From Stomorhina lunata (Eukaryota > Arthropoda > Insecta > Diptera > Rhiniidae), in assembly GCA_933228675.1 (NCBI GenBank), contig OW121740.1, forward strand, positions 6,265,442 to 6,329,441: DNA of 64,000 bases, in the 5' to 3' direction. Shown here piece after piece: positions 1 through 11,858 of this stretch. The position numbers were made by a program, and so were the translations under genes. Within the stretch, counting starts at the first letter, position 1, and each line of letters starts with the position of its first letter. Below the pieces are notes generated by a model. The model was given only the letters and a program-made list of their open reading frames with translations, did not search any database and was not told where the DNA came from.

Positions 1-11
1 CATTGTGAACT

Positions 12-108
12 GCCCTTGTATAGTAGGTTAGTCATCCGCCTAGCATACCAGAGGTCCCAAAGTTCGATACCTGACCAGACCCACTTGAAAAAAAAAAATT
101 TTAAAAAA
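12..108 (+). mobile_element. tRNA-derived SINE-like 3' portion or tRNA pseudogene
   Basis: The stretch looks like a decayed tRNA. An A-box-like block (TAGTAGGTTAGTCATCCGCC) is followed about 30 bases later by a B-box-like block (AGTTCGATACC), the spacing of an internal Pol III promoter. About 25 bases after the B box comes an A-rich tail. A tRNA-like head plus an A-rich tail is the usual layout of a tRNA-derived SINE. The acceptor-stem ends do not pair convincingly, so a working tRNA is unlikely. A copy search of the genome would decide between SINE and lone tRNA pseudogene. Confidence 0.45.
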
Positions 109-2697
109 AAACTGTTCACCTCATAACTCAGTTATTGAGTACTAGGCTATGTAAAACTTCTCTTACTGATGCATTTTACGTCTGAGCCGGAGTTAAAACA
201 TAGGTCCCTTTCAATGAGTCTAATCGAATTAGATTATAACCTACCTGGACTTAACACCGAGTTATAATTGCTCACTTTCGAAAGGATAATATTCCGTAAA
301 TTTATTGCAGCTATAAGAAGGGGGTTATGTATTTGTATAAAGCTTGTTTGTGCAAAAAAGTGTCCATAGCTGTGATATTTTATATTTTTTTTAGAGTTTA
401 GGTGATATCGGTGGTATTTAAGTGGTTTCCGAGATTGATGTTTATATGAAACTATGGTTAAATGTGAAGCGATAACACAATTTTACAAATTTCATATATA
501 AAAACTGAAATGTGGCTTTTCACATAATACGTAACGCTATTTTTTTAAATAAATAAATAAAATAAATAAACTGATTTTCAATTTCAAACTTTTTAAAGAA
601 ATCAGGAATACTTTTGTCAAATTTTGTTGTTATACTTTATTCGTTTAGGTGCTATCTTGCTTTCAACTAACCTAGAGACAGAAACCGCTTTTTTTTTTTT
701 TGCTATTAAGGCTGTTTATGTAAGTGGTTTATATGGGAGCTGAGCTCAAATGTAAACTGATTTCACCCAATTTAAATACTAAAATTTTCCGGAAATAATA
801 AATATTTTTAATAAATTTTCCAGAAATAATAAATAATTTAATAAATTATATCTATATCGTCACTAATTAAAATTGATTTTTTGATTGATTATGAGACAGC
901 AACCCAAAACACATCTAGCTACAAAATTTTTTATTCGCTAAAAACCAAAATTTTTGGTTTCAGAAAATATTCAACTTGTAGTTAAGCCCTTTTCAAAATT
1001 ACCTAAAAATTACTCGTTTTTTGTCATTTAAATTTTCAGGAATGTCTTTGCTGTTGCATTGTTGACCAAATTTCAAAACTTGGAATTAATATTTCATTTA
1101 GTTTAAAAGTTATGATATTTTTTTTTTATAATATAAAAAATTGTTATCTGAGACTAAGATTTTTGAAAGGCTATAAGTTAGCTTTCCGACCGTATATTGA
1201 CCTGTGTGTCTTACAGATCAACTCTAAAGCTCCTCTGTTTTAACTATATGAAATTTCATTTAAGTAGCTTAAGCTTTTTAAAAGTTACGGGGTTATATAT
1301 AAAATTACTGTAAAAAAATCTCTGTATATCATATTTTAAATTATTTAAAACTTATCTCTTTACATTAAATTATTTTTCGAAAACAAACCGTTACTATTTT
1401 TAAGACCGTCTCTATATTATGGACAAAAAACTTTGTGCATTTTTAAAGGTTTAAATTTTTGCTCAAAATTTATATGGTAGTTAAGCCCTTTTGGTTTCAG
1501 AAATATTCAACTTGTAGTTAAGCCCTTTTGTTTTTTTTTTTTTTTTTTTGCAATTGCTCAAAAACTAAATGTTTTTTGCCATTTTAGTTTTTAAAGTTTT
1601 TTTTTTTGCTGGCCAAATTCCAAAATTGAGATTTAATGTTATAGTTTTAAAGTTATAACGTTTTTTAATCTCTTGTAAAAAAACTAGAAGTGTAGTTACG
1701 CCCTTGTGCATTTCAGGTGACGATATAGAAAATTTCTCATATAAACTCCCTTTCCCAATACTTATGATCCCATGTTCCTTGATAAAAAATGGAGAGCGTA
1801 CTGAAAGAATAAATCAGAAATTTTTTGTTCCACTTTCCCCTAAATTAAATAGAAATTCACAATAATTGTAAAATTGCTGACATTATTTATTTAGTTTACT
1901 TTTTTGGTTCTTAGTTTTCTTTTTATTTGAATGAAAATTATAGTTTCAATTAAAGGTTTTCTTCTCTGCTTTCTGCTCTTACTTCATATATAAAGTAGGG
2001 GAAATATTAATATGTTAACATTTCATGAGATTTTGAAATTAGTTTTGAAATTTTAAAATTACCGAAAATCCAAACTCCGGATTATTTAACAAGACACAAG
2101 CTCAAACGAAAAAAAATCCGTAAATTTAGGGTATCTGGATTGAAGAACTCAAATCTGATTAAATGATTTCAAATTTCGTTCCAAAACATTACATGACAAT
2201 TGTGTCGTCTCTGATGGATTATGCCTGACTTGGAAAATCTATAGTTATATGGAATACTTCGTGCTCATCGTAACACATTTAAATGAAGCTCTAGTTTCAT
2301 AAAGTTTAGTATTTTTTGAGTTTATTATATTCATAGTATTTCCTATTTTTTCACTTTTTACGGTGTTACAAGTTTTTCTTAGTTGTTATTTTTTATATAA
2401 TTTTTTTTATATTTTTTTGTTATTGTTAACATTATAGCATAGAAATGTCAACAGTTTGATGGCAGCATATGTTGCATTTATTATTTTTTTCCTCTCTGCA
2501 CGTTTACTATTTACACTCTACAAATATACAACTTTACAAAGTTACAACGATATAGTTATGCAGGTTTTAAAAGAAATTATTCGCGATAAAGTGAAATATA
2601 TCAAAATTTTTAGAGATTCTGAAATAATTTCGTTATAAAACCTCTTTATGAAAATAAATTCAATATGCGTTTTTTACCGGATTGAATTGATACCACT
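109..2697. other. Intergenic AT-rich DNA, no gene seen
   Basis: No coding exon is recognisable. The phrase GTAGTTAAGCCCTTTT recurs at about 980, 1480 and 1515, with a variant at 1692, together with phrases such as CCAAATTTCAAAACTTG, so part of 890-1700 is a decayed repeat. Near 725-765 the phrase TATGGGAGCTGAGCTCAAATG resembles the dispersed element at 9186-9843. Several long T runs are present. A 60-codon open frame at 2456 has no recognisable features. Confidence 0.5.
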
Positions 2698-4285
2698 TAA
2701 ATTTTTAAAAAATTTCCTATAAAAAGTAAATTTTTGAAAAATTAAATTTTTGAAAAATTTCCTATTAAAAGTAAATTTTTGACAAAATTCCTATGAAAAG
2801 TAAATTTTTGACAAAATTCCTATAAAAAGTAAATTTTTGGAAAATTTCCTATAAAAAGTAAATTTGTGGAAAATTTCCTATAAAAAGTAAATTTTTGAAA
2901 AATTTCCTATAAAAAGTAAATTTTTGAAAAATTTCCTATAAAAAATAAATTTTTGAAAAATTTCCTATAAAAAGTAAATTTTTGAAAAATTTCCTATAAA
3001 AAGTAAAATTTGGAAAATTTCCTATTAAAAGTAAATTTTTGAAAAATTTCATATCAAAAGTAAATTTTGAAAAATTTCCTATAAAAAGTAAATTTTTAAA
3101 AAATTTCCTATAAAAAGTAAATTTTTGAAAAATTTCCTATAAAAAGTAAATTTTTGAAAAATTTCCTTTAAAAAGTGAATTTTTGAAAAATTTCCTACAG
3201 AAAAAAATTTTTTGAAAAAATTCTACAGAAAAAAATTTTTGAAAAATTTGCTATAAAAAGTTAATTTTTGAAAAATTTCCTATAAGAAGTAAATTTTTGA
3301 AAAATTTCATATCAAAAGTAAATTTTTAAAAATTTCCTATAAAAAGTAAATTTTTAAAAATTTCCTATAAAAAGTAAATTTTTGAAAAATTTCCTATAAA
3401 AAGTAAATTTTTGAAAAATTTCCTATAAAAAGTAAATTTTTGAAAAATTTCCTATAAAAAGTAAATTTTTGAAAAATTTCCTATAAAAAGTAAATTTTTG
3501 AAAAATTTCCTATAAAAATTAAATTTTTGAAAAATTTCCTAAAAAGTAAATTTTTGAAAAATTTCCTATAAAAAGTAAATTTTTTAAAAATTTTCTATGA
3601 AAAGTAAATTTTTGAAAAATTTCCTATATAAAGTAAATTTTTGAAAAATTTCCTATAAAAAGTAAATTTTTGAAAAATTTCCCATAAAAATTAAATTTTT
3701 GAAAAATTTCCTATGAAATATAAATTTTTGAAAAGTTTCCTATAAAAAGTAAATTTTTGAAAAATTTCCTATAAAAAGTAAATTTTGAAACATTTCCTAT
3801 AAAAAGTAAATTTTTGAAAAATTTCCTATAAAAAGTAAATTTTTGAAAAATTTCCTATAAAAAATAAATTTTTGAAAAACTTCATATAAAAAGTAAATTT
3901 TTGAAAAATTTCCTATAAAAAGTAAATTTTTGAAAAATTTCCTATAAAAAGTAAATTTTGGAAAAATTTCCTATAAAAATTAAATTTTTGAAAAATTTCC
4001 TATAAAAAGTAAATTTTTGAAAAATTTCCTATAAAAAGTAAATTTTTGAAAAATTTCCTATAAAAATTAAATTTTTGAAAAATTTCCTATAAAAAGTAAA
4101 TTTTTGAAAAATTTCCTATAAAAAGTAAATTTTTGAAAAATTTCCTATAAAAAGTAAATTTTTGAAAAATTTCCTATAAAAAGTAAATTTTTGAAAAATT
4201 TCTTATATAAAGTAAATTTTTGAAAAATTTCCCATAAAAATTAAATTTTTGAAAAATTTCCTATAAAAAGTAAATTTTTGAAAAA
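2698..4285. repeat. 29-bp AT-rich tandem array (satellite A)
   Basis: About 55 head-to-tail units of 29 bp. The unit reads GTAAATTTTTGAAAAATTTC then CTATAAAAA. Units differ by single substitutions and 1-2 bp indels (CCTATTAAAAG, CCCATAAAAATT, CATATCAAAAG); the region around 3190-3300 is more diverged. Longest clean runs lie at 3360-3530 and 4010-4200. No coding content. The unit is related to the arrays at 5905-7850 and 30561-31588, which share the C-TATA-(A/G)-GAAA-T-rich core when one strand is reversed. Confidence 0.95.
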
Positions 4286-5904
4286 TATACTATTGGACTT
4301 AACCCACTTTCAAAAAAAATTTAAGTTATTATTTTGTTTGAAGAAACATAATCCTTTGAAATTAAAAATGTATTGGAAAATATCTAACAACTTTTTGATA
4401 CAAAACAATTCCTTTAAAGCCCTGCCTTTAAAATCTTAACTTAATTTCATTATGGATTGCTACAATTGTCAAGTGGAGGATGAGGAAAAAAAGATTAAAG
4501 CTGAAACTGGTAAAACACATAAATGGGATATGGTGGGGGGATGGGGAAGCAAAACCTCTTGTAACACTGCACAACACAAAAGTGTAGGAAAAAAGTTTTT
4601 CTGTAAGTTTTGTTCGTCTTTAATATAGAAATGGAAGTAGGTTTTAAAGGTATGCGAATAGACAGACATACAGACGGACTGAGAGATATGTAGACTGAAA
4701 ATTACACTCAAACTACATTTCTAAATGCACAATAACACAAATCTAAGTTTAGTATTGTATTGAGCAAAAAAAAATTTTTTTCAAATAAAATTAACAAAAT
4801 AAGGTAAAAGTAACAAAAACCAAAAAAAAAAAGAAAATGAACTAAAAAAATGTAAATGACTGACAAAATTCACAAAGTCTAAAGAAATATTGTAACTCTT
4901 AATTGGTTTTCGTAGCTCAAATGTTTAATTGTTCAAATAAGTCTTTAAAAGAGTTTTTAGACAAATGTTAAAACAAAAAAATGTTATTACATAATTTAAA
5001 GAAATCCTAAAGATTTTAGGAGACAAAAATGTTGTTTTACATTTGAAATGTTAAGTAAATATGTAAGAAACATTTTTCTTAGAATTATTTAACTATGAAG
5101 TGAGTGATTGAGTCCAAATTAAAAACAAACACTTTCAGTATTTAACTTAAAAGTTACTAAATTAAAGTGTTAATTATTTATGTCCACAAACTGAGAAGAC
5201 AATTAAAACTGTCACGGTAATAATTAGCGAAGACTTGTTTGACCCGAACAGATAACGGTCTCATAAGTCGAAGTAATAAAAATGTTTATTCAGAAATTTG
5301 AATATGACTTACATAAATGTCGTGGGAAAAACTTTGGAAAATTGTTTACAGAACAAATGTAGAGTAAGAGCGGTTAATGTGATGTAGGCTGTTAATGTGG
5401 TATAGTAAATTTTTTCATAAACTGAAAATTTTAGAATAACATAATACTTTCCTATTTTCAGATAATAAAGAGAATAATAATCTGTTTTTGATCTGTTTTT
5501 CAAATTCGATTTCTTTTTTGTTTTGGAGTCAAAATATAAGTTTTTGTTTTAAGTACTAAATAAATGAAGAATATAAATGATGAATATGTAGAATTTGTGT
5601 CAAATATATCTAAATTTTAGATTTAATATTTTTCCCAAATGGTTTTGGGGAAGCACAAAAAATAGGTATATCATATTACCCGCACTTCCTCTTTTGTACT
5701 AATAATAGATTATAAACGCGTTATAATACGTAATTTAATTCGAATTATAATCACAGATCGGCGCAAAGAGAACAGAACAAAAAAAAATAGTCGGCTGAGT
5801 TGCCGTTTTTTATACTTTTAACAAAAATAGGTATTTTTCTTCAATGTGTAGTTCTAACGTTTGAAAAAAGAAAAAGTTTTCTACTCCATTTTTTTTAGAT
5901 ATTT
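4286..5904. other. Intergenic DNA between two satellites, no gene seen
   Basis: AT-rich single-copy-looking DNA. Short open frames (for example minus strand 4469-4711 and 5309-5503) show no domain and no splice context I can support. Confidence 0.45.
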
Positions 5905-7850
5905 TTAACAACAATATTTCTACTGAAAATTTTTTTATCTAAAATGTTTCTATAGAAAATTTTTTTTATCAAAAATTTTCTGTAGAAAATGTTTTTATCA
6001 AAAATTTTTCTATAGAAAATTTTTTTTATCAAAAATTTTTCTATAGAAAATTTTTCTATCAAAAATTTTTCTATAGAAAATTTTTTATCAAAAATTTTTC
6101 TATAAAAAATTTTTTTATCAAAAATTTTTCTATAGAAAATTTTTTTATCAAAAATTTTTCTATAGAAAATTTTTTTATCAAAAATTTTTATACAGAAAAT
6201 TTTTTTATCAAAAATTTTTCTATAGAAAATTTTTTATAAAAAATTTTTCTATAGAAAATTTTTTATAAAAAATTTTTCTATAGAAAATTTTTTTATAAAA
6301 AATTTTTCTATAGAAAATTTTTTTATAAAAAATTTTTCTACAGAAAATTTTTTTATCAAAAATTTTTCTATAGAAAATTATTTTATTAAAAATTTTTCAA
6401 TAAAAAAATTTTTTTACAAAAATGTTTCTATAAAAAATTTTTTTATAGAAAATTTTTTTATCAAAAATGTTTCGATAGAAAATTTAGTATCAAAAATTTT
6501 TCTATATATGTACATAAACTTTTTTATCAAAAATTTTTCTATAGAAAATTTTTTTATCAAACATTTTTCTATAGAAAATTTTTCATCAAAAATTCTTCTA
6601 TATAAAATTTTTTTTATCAAAAATTTTTCTATAAAAAATTTTTTATCAAAAATTTTTCTATAGAAAATTTTTTTTATCAAAAATTTTCTGTAGAAAATGT
6701 TTTTATCAAAATTTTTCTATAGAAAATTTTTCTATAGAAAATTTTTTTATCAAAAATTTTTCTATAGAAAATTTTTTATCAAAAATTTTTCTATATAAAA
6801 TTTTTTTTATCAAAAATTTTTCTATAAAAAATTTTTTTATCAAAAATTTTTCTATAGAAAATTTTTTTATCAAAAATTTTTCTACAGAAAATTTTTTTAT
6901 CAAAAATTTTTCTATAGAAAATTTTTTATAAAAAATTTTTCTATAGAAAATTTTTTTTATAAAAAATTTTTCTATAGAAAATTTTTTTATAAAAAATTTT
7001 TCTACAGAAAATTTTTTTATCAAAAATTTTTCTATAGAAAATTATTTTATTAAAATAGAAAAAAAAATGTTTCGATAGAAAATTTAGTATCAAAAATTTT
7101 TCTATATATGTACATACAATTTTTTATCAAAAATTTTTCTATAGAAAATTTTTTTATCAAAAATTTTTCTATAAAAAATTTTTTTATCAAAAATTTTTCT
7201 ATAGAAAATTTTTTTATCAAAAATTTTTCTATAGAAAATTTTTTTATCAAAAATTTTTCTATAGAAAATTTTTTTATCAAAAATTTTTCTATAGAAACTT
7301 TTTTTATCAAAAATTTTTCTATAGAAAATTTTTTTATCAAAAATTTTTCTATAGAAAATTTTTTTATCAAAAATTTTTCTATAGAAAATTTTTTTATCAA
7401 AAATTTTTCTATAGAAAATTTTTTTATCAAAAATTTTTCTATAGAAAATTTTTTTATCAAAAATTTTTGTATAGAAAATTTTTTTATCAAAAATTTTTGT
7501 ATAGAAAATTTTTTTATCAAATATTTTCCTATAGAAAATTTTTTTTCCAAAAATTTGTCTATAGAAAATTTTTTGATCAAAAAATTTTTCTATAGAAAAT
7601 TTTTTCATCAAATATTTTTCTGTAGAAAATTTTTTTATCAAAAATTTTTTTATAAAAAATTTTTTTATCAAAAATTTTTTTATAAAAAATTTTTTTATCA
7701 AAAATTTTTCTTCAAAAATTTTTATTATCAAAAATTTTTGCATTTTGAAAATTTTTGAATATAAAAATATTTTTATTCGAAAATTTTTACAGAAATATAT
7801 TTTTATCGAAAAATTTTCCAAAGAAAAATATTTTTATCAAAAAATGTTTC
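5905..7850. repeat. 30-bp AT-rich tandem array (satellite B) with higher-order duplication
   Basis: About 64 units of 30 bp with the core TTTTTCTATAGAAAA followed by a T-rich block, ATCAAAAA. Between 7131 and 7500 the period is exactly 30 bp with almost no variation; the edges are degenerate (7600-7850 loses the CTATAG core). A marked variant (TTCGATAGAAAATTTAGTATC, followed by a TATATATGTACATA insertion) occurs at 6471 and again exactly 600 bp later at 7071, showing a larger block was duplicated. Because 30 is a multiple of 3, the array is open in several frames on both strands and gives long artificial reading frames of about ten repeated residues; these are not genes. Confidence 0.95.
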
Positions 7851-8016
7851 CTTAAAAAAATGTTTGGATCGAAAATATCTAAAAATATAAAAATGTTGGT
7901 TTGTGTGTTTTGAAAAATATTCCCAAAATTTACAAAAATATTCAAAATTTATTCTTTTTTACGAGTTTTATAATGATCTTGGTATTTACGAAAATTACAT
8001 AAAATTCATCGGCTAC

Positions 8017-8077
8017 TAGTGGTATGGACTGCCTACTCCTGATTATGAGGCCCTACGCTCCACTGGGAGTCAAGGAT
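8017..8077. repeat. Short dispersed repeat fragment shared with 57,348-57,380
   Basis: The phrase GAGGCCCTACGCTCCACTGG plus GAGTCAAGGATAA here recurs with only two changes at 57,348. It is much less AT-rich than its surroundings, so it is probably a fragment of a transposable element. I cannot name the family. Confidence 0.45.
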
Positions 8078-8939
8078 AACAGAAGAAAAATAATGCATTA
8101 TAAAACCTTATAATTCAATTTTCATATGTTGAAAACAAATCAAGTTCACAATCTCTAAATTAAATTATTTTATATATTAAATGTTCATACCTGTTGAATA
8201 AATACCCTTCGATCACTGCTGACCGTAACAAGCCAATAAATACTGCTAATATAAATGGTAATATTTAAAACAAAAAATATATTTCTTTTCAAAGTTAAAA
8301 TTTCCAATATAAAACATATCGATAGGTGCTTATAGTTTTTGTTTTATTTCTTTTGTTGTAGAAAAATATAAACTACAAACAAAAAATCTCAATTACTTGT
8401 AATAAAAAACTACTATAGCTTTTAAAAAGTTAATGACCACTAAAACAATTTCGAAAATTGTTCATAAGTTTTGAATTCACCCGAGTCTATGTAAGCAGGT
8501 ATTAGGGTTTGGTTGGTTAGTTGAACAAACCGAGAGACAACAAACAGAAAACTATTAATTATGTTGAAGTTGTTGTTGCTTTTGTTTTTGTATTTCTTTC
8601 ATTTTTGCCACTTAAAGGTGCCATACGATCAAACAAACTATAGCTAACCAACAAACCGCTTTGGATTGTTTGTGTAAAAATAACAACAATAAAAAAAATT
8701 TGTAATGAATGAAAAAGAAAATAAAACACTTTCTTTTTCAATTGGGTTTGCAAAGATTTTTTGATTGTGTGCTATAGTAAGTCCTAAAAACTGCACAGTG
8801 GGCTAAAATCGAAGTTTTGTAATCGAAGTATTTTGCTTTGTAATACATTAAAATCGCTTTATAGATTAATGTATTTGATTACAATTGCTTATAATGCATT
8901 ATTGTACATTACACTGTGAAACACGATTTTGGTGTTAGG
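8078..8939. other. Intergenic DNA, no gene seen
   Basis: No coding exon recognised. From about 8810 to 8930 there are loose repeats of the type TTATAATGCATTATAATCG, also seen at 10,500-10,550, 10,790-10,890 and 30,360-30,550. Confidence 0.4.
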
Positions 8940-9165
8940 AAAATTCCTAGATGAATAGGAAGTGCTAGACCAGTGCATTCAAACAACCAAAGCGTTTGGA
9001 CCGAACTTTAGAGTTATCGCCATTTGAAAGATGGAGTTAAGTGATAAAGATACAGCTTCAATTTCTTTATTCTTCTCTCAAATATGGATTATAATGTTGA
9101 CATAAAAACAAAATTAAAAGTGGACCCATGGTGGGACCTCGAAATAATAGACTATTTGTAAAACA
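8940..9165 (+). repeat. Left arm of a long inverted repeat
   Basis: This arm is an imperfect reverse complement of 9862-10,480. Matching landmarks are AAAGCGTTTGGACCGAACTT, AGAGTTATCGCC, TCAAATATGGATTATA, GTGGACCCATGG and AATAATAGACT. The right arm carries about 400 bp with no match on the left, so one arm gained or lost sequence. The layout fits a non-autonomous DNA transposon with long terminal inverted repeats; target duplications were not found. Confidence 0.7.
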
Positions 9166-9185
9166 ACTATTCATGAAAAAACAAG

Positions 9186-9843
9186 TAAGAAAGTGGTATA
9201 GTCGGTCAAGCCCGACCATACGATACCCTTCACCACTAAGGTCGAAGGTGTTATTTTAGGGTCAAATGTGGACCGATTATGTCGAAATTTGGCAAATTGA
9301 TTACAGTTGTTACAAAGCTTACGTATGTAAAAAAATGAACTCAAAATTCTTATTATCTTTAGATTTACGAGCGCTTTAGTGATATTTGTCTCAATTAGTG
9401 CGTTTTTAAAGAAGAGTTTGTATGGGAGCTATGGTCAAATGTGGACCGATTTCAATGAAATTTGGTACAGTGATTTTAGTTTACATAGGAAGTATTTTTT
9501 TTTTTAATTTCATGAAAAAATATTGATATTTGTGGCCAATATATCAATTCCGGTAAGTGGGACCTATGGGAGGTACCATAAATAATGGACCGATTTTGAA
9601 CAATTCCAATAGCCATGGTCCCATTACTAAAAAAAAATGATCTGTGCCAAATTTCATCAAATTATCTTTAGAATTGCGATCTGTAGTTTGATTACAAGGT
9701 CTACATGGGGGACGGACATCGCTAAATCGACTCAGAAAGTGATTCTGCGCCTATTGGTATTGGGTCTAAGACAAATATTTCAATGCGTTACATACATCAG
9801 CTCAAACTTATAATACCCTTTCCACCTATGGTGGTGAAGGGTA
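9186..9843 (+). mobile_element. Dispersed repeat with CCCTTCACCA ends, in the loop of an inverted repeat
   Basis: The left end reads GATACCCTTCACCACTAAGG. The right end carries its reverse complement (CCTATGGTGGTGAAGGGTAT), so the element has short terminal inverted repeats. Internal phrases (TGGGAGCTATGGTCAAATG, GTGGACCGATTT, AAATCGACTCAGAAAGTGAT) recur in diverged form at 13,440-13,570 (plus) and 17,930-18,430 (minus), showing an interspersed family. No coding capacity. I recognise the style from other fly genomes but cannot assign a superfamily. Confidence 0.65.
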
Positions 9844-9861
9844 TAATTATATAAACAATTT

Positions 9862-10480
9862 GTACTAAATTAGTATGAGTTGTTTTACAAAAAGTCTATT
9901 ATTTTCCGATCCCCCCATGGACCCCCTTTTTGAATTTTATATTTTGATATCAACACTATAATCCATATTTGAAAGAAGGATAAACAAAATTAAAGAAATG
10001 CTTTTTGAGATATCCTTGAGTCAAGGAAATAATTGATCTCCCTTGTTCTCCAATATACGATGCAATTTAGTTAAAAGAATGTTAAACCATAGGACATGTG
10101 CTGAAGTATGAGCCTAATTTCATTAAAATCTCCGTATCAAAAGTTATAGGCATTTAAAATGGGTATGTTTAGAAAAAAATCTTGAAAAAAATTAACTTTG
10201 GACCCCCATAAAATCTTCACTAAAGCGAAATTTAAAATTTTGAAGAACCTTATAAATTGTATGAGCTAGGAGAATGTTTAAATATACAAAATTTTAAAAT
10301 ATTAAAATCGGAGATCGTGTGGTTCAGTTTGCTTTCAAAAATTTTTTATTTGACTTCTTATTTATTTATGAAATTACAACTTTCAAAAGGCGATAACTCC
10401 AAAGTTTCACCTACTAGCGCCAAACGCTTTTGGAGTTTCATTAAACAAGTATAGTGCTTTCATTTGACATAGGATCTTTT
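9862..10480 (-). repeat. Right arm of a long inverted repeat
   Basis: Partner of 8940-9165. It contains AGTCTATTATTTTCCGATCC, CCATGGACCCCC, TATAATCCATATTTGAAAG, GGCGATAACTCCAAAG and AAACGCTTTTGG, the reverse complements of the left-arm landmarks in reversed order. The middle part (about 10,010-10,370) has no partner in the left arm. Small open frames here are not credible genes. Confidence 0.7.
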
Positions 10481-10545
10481 TGGACCCCAGACCATTAGCC
10501 TCAAAATGTAGTATTATAATCGAAACATAATGCGTTATAAACATT

Positions 10546-10784
10546 CAGGTATGTTCTGCAAATCAATTCCACATGATTTTGAAATCACATTAATTTTCTA
10601 AGTCGAATTATTCATTGTTTACAAATTATTTTGACAATTTTATAACTCAGTGCACTTAAGACGAAGAAGGTCTAGAAGGTTATTGATAAATGCTCTGAAA
10701 TTTTCAACAATTATAGAAATTACAGCCATTTTGAATTTCATGTGATTTCAAAATCATATGGAAGTGATTTGCAGAAAATACCCG
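10546..10784. mobile_element. MITE, 239 bp, with 3-bp ATT target duplication
   Basis: The left terminus CAGGTATGTTCTGCAAATCA pairs with the right terminus, which on the reverse strand reads CGGGTATTTTCTGCAAATCA. The inverted repeat continues inward through CATGATTTTGAAATCACAT. The element is flanked on both sides by ATT. The terminus resembles that of the nested MITE at 37,795-38,946 (CAGGCCTGTTCTGCAAATCA on its right end). Non-coding. Confidence 0.8.
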
Positions 10785-10911
10785 ATTATAATATCATTAA
10801 AAAGCGTTACAATTCATTATTATTGCATTGTAGTCCGTTATAATATATTAAAATCGCGTTATAATTCGTAATAATATGTAATATTTTTTAATATACTAAG
10901 TTTAAAAACAT

Positions 10912-11330
10912 ACGACGGGAAGGGTAGGACTTCTCATTTCAAAGTTTCCAAGTATGTCTTGCCCACTTTCACAACATGCCATAAAGCATTGTCATGCTGT
11001 AAAATCACGTTATCATGTCTTTCGTTTATTGCCGTCGTTTGTTTTCCAATGCTCGGCTCAAACGCATTAATTGCCTTGAATAACAATCGCCTCTTATTGT
11101 TTTATAAGGTTTCTACAACTCAGAGAATGGCCTTAGAACCGTGAATATTCGGTTTTGGCCTTCGACGTGGTAGCATGGACGGGATATACCCACGATTTTC
11201 TGCGCTTCGGATTATCGTAATTAACCCATTTATCGTGCCCAGTCACAATGCCGTTCAACATCTCTCGGCTTTAACTCGGACGGCATCCATATTCTTTGTT
11301 TCTGAATCATTTCAATGTCTTTCTGGCATT
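10912..11330 (-). pseudogene. Mariner-family transposase remnant, frameshifted
   Basis: On the minus strand, reading frames with typical mariner transposase blocks appear in order: a block with PSELKPRDVERH, then NPKRRKSWGYP-like and PNIHGSK-like blocks read only by changing frame, then QLMRLSRALENKRR, then RHDNVILQHDNA and KTYLETLK-EVLP. The HDN block holds the second catalytic aspartate of the mariner DDD triad. Several stops and frame changes break it and both ends are missing, so it cannot make active transposase. It belongs to a different mariner lineage from the relic at 11,859-12,810. Confidence 0.8.
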
Positions 11331-11858
11331 TTGTATGACAACTATGATCTCAATATTTCGTCTACCGCTACAGCTATCTATTGCAAAACGGCGGAAGCAA
11401 AATAGTACACCTATAGCATTTAAATACGTTAAAAAATATACTATAATTGCATTATAATTTATAATTAAAATACATTTCAAAGCGATTTATCCTACTCCAA
11501 ACTATTTTTTAGATACCACCTACATATTTCATACATCAAATATTCGTATTCTGGCCCACGGTATTACATTTTATATTGAGTTTAAAGTGAAGGTTAGAGA
11601 GTTAAAAGAAATTTTATTAATAAACTAGAAAATCTTTTTTGAAATAAAAGTTATAAAAACATACTAAATTATTTATCGTATGCTTAACAGGTAAAAAGAA
11701 ATAAATAAAATTTTGTGAAAATTTACCAATTACCTAAACTATTATTTTGCTAACGTATAATTATATATATATTTAAGCTTTAAAACTTGAAATTATTTAA
11801 TTGAAAATTAAGGAACGGGGAAGTAAGAAAATGTTAAAGTCAGTTAAGCCCAACTAAA
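11331..11858. other. Intergenic DNA, no gene seen
   Basis: No gene recognised. 11,420-11,480 carries the loose TATAATTGCATTATAAT repeat type seen elsewhere in the window. Confidence 0.4.

Noticed and set aside
12..75. Functional tRNA gene
   Set aside because: No acceptor stem pairing and a mutated B box; better explained as SINE head or pseudogene.
2456..2638. 60-residue frame with a hydrophobic start
   Set aside because: AT-rich chance frame, no domain, no neighbours or splice signals.
2698..4285. CRISPR-like look of regular repeats
   Set aside because: No unique spacers, units are contiguous and degenerate, and the genome is that of an insect.
6414..7821. Several long overlapping reading frames on both strands made of repeated ten-residue units
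   Set aside because: They are by-products of a 30-bp tandem repeat (a multiple of 3) without stops; no start context, no splice sites, and simultaneous openness on both strands.
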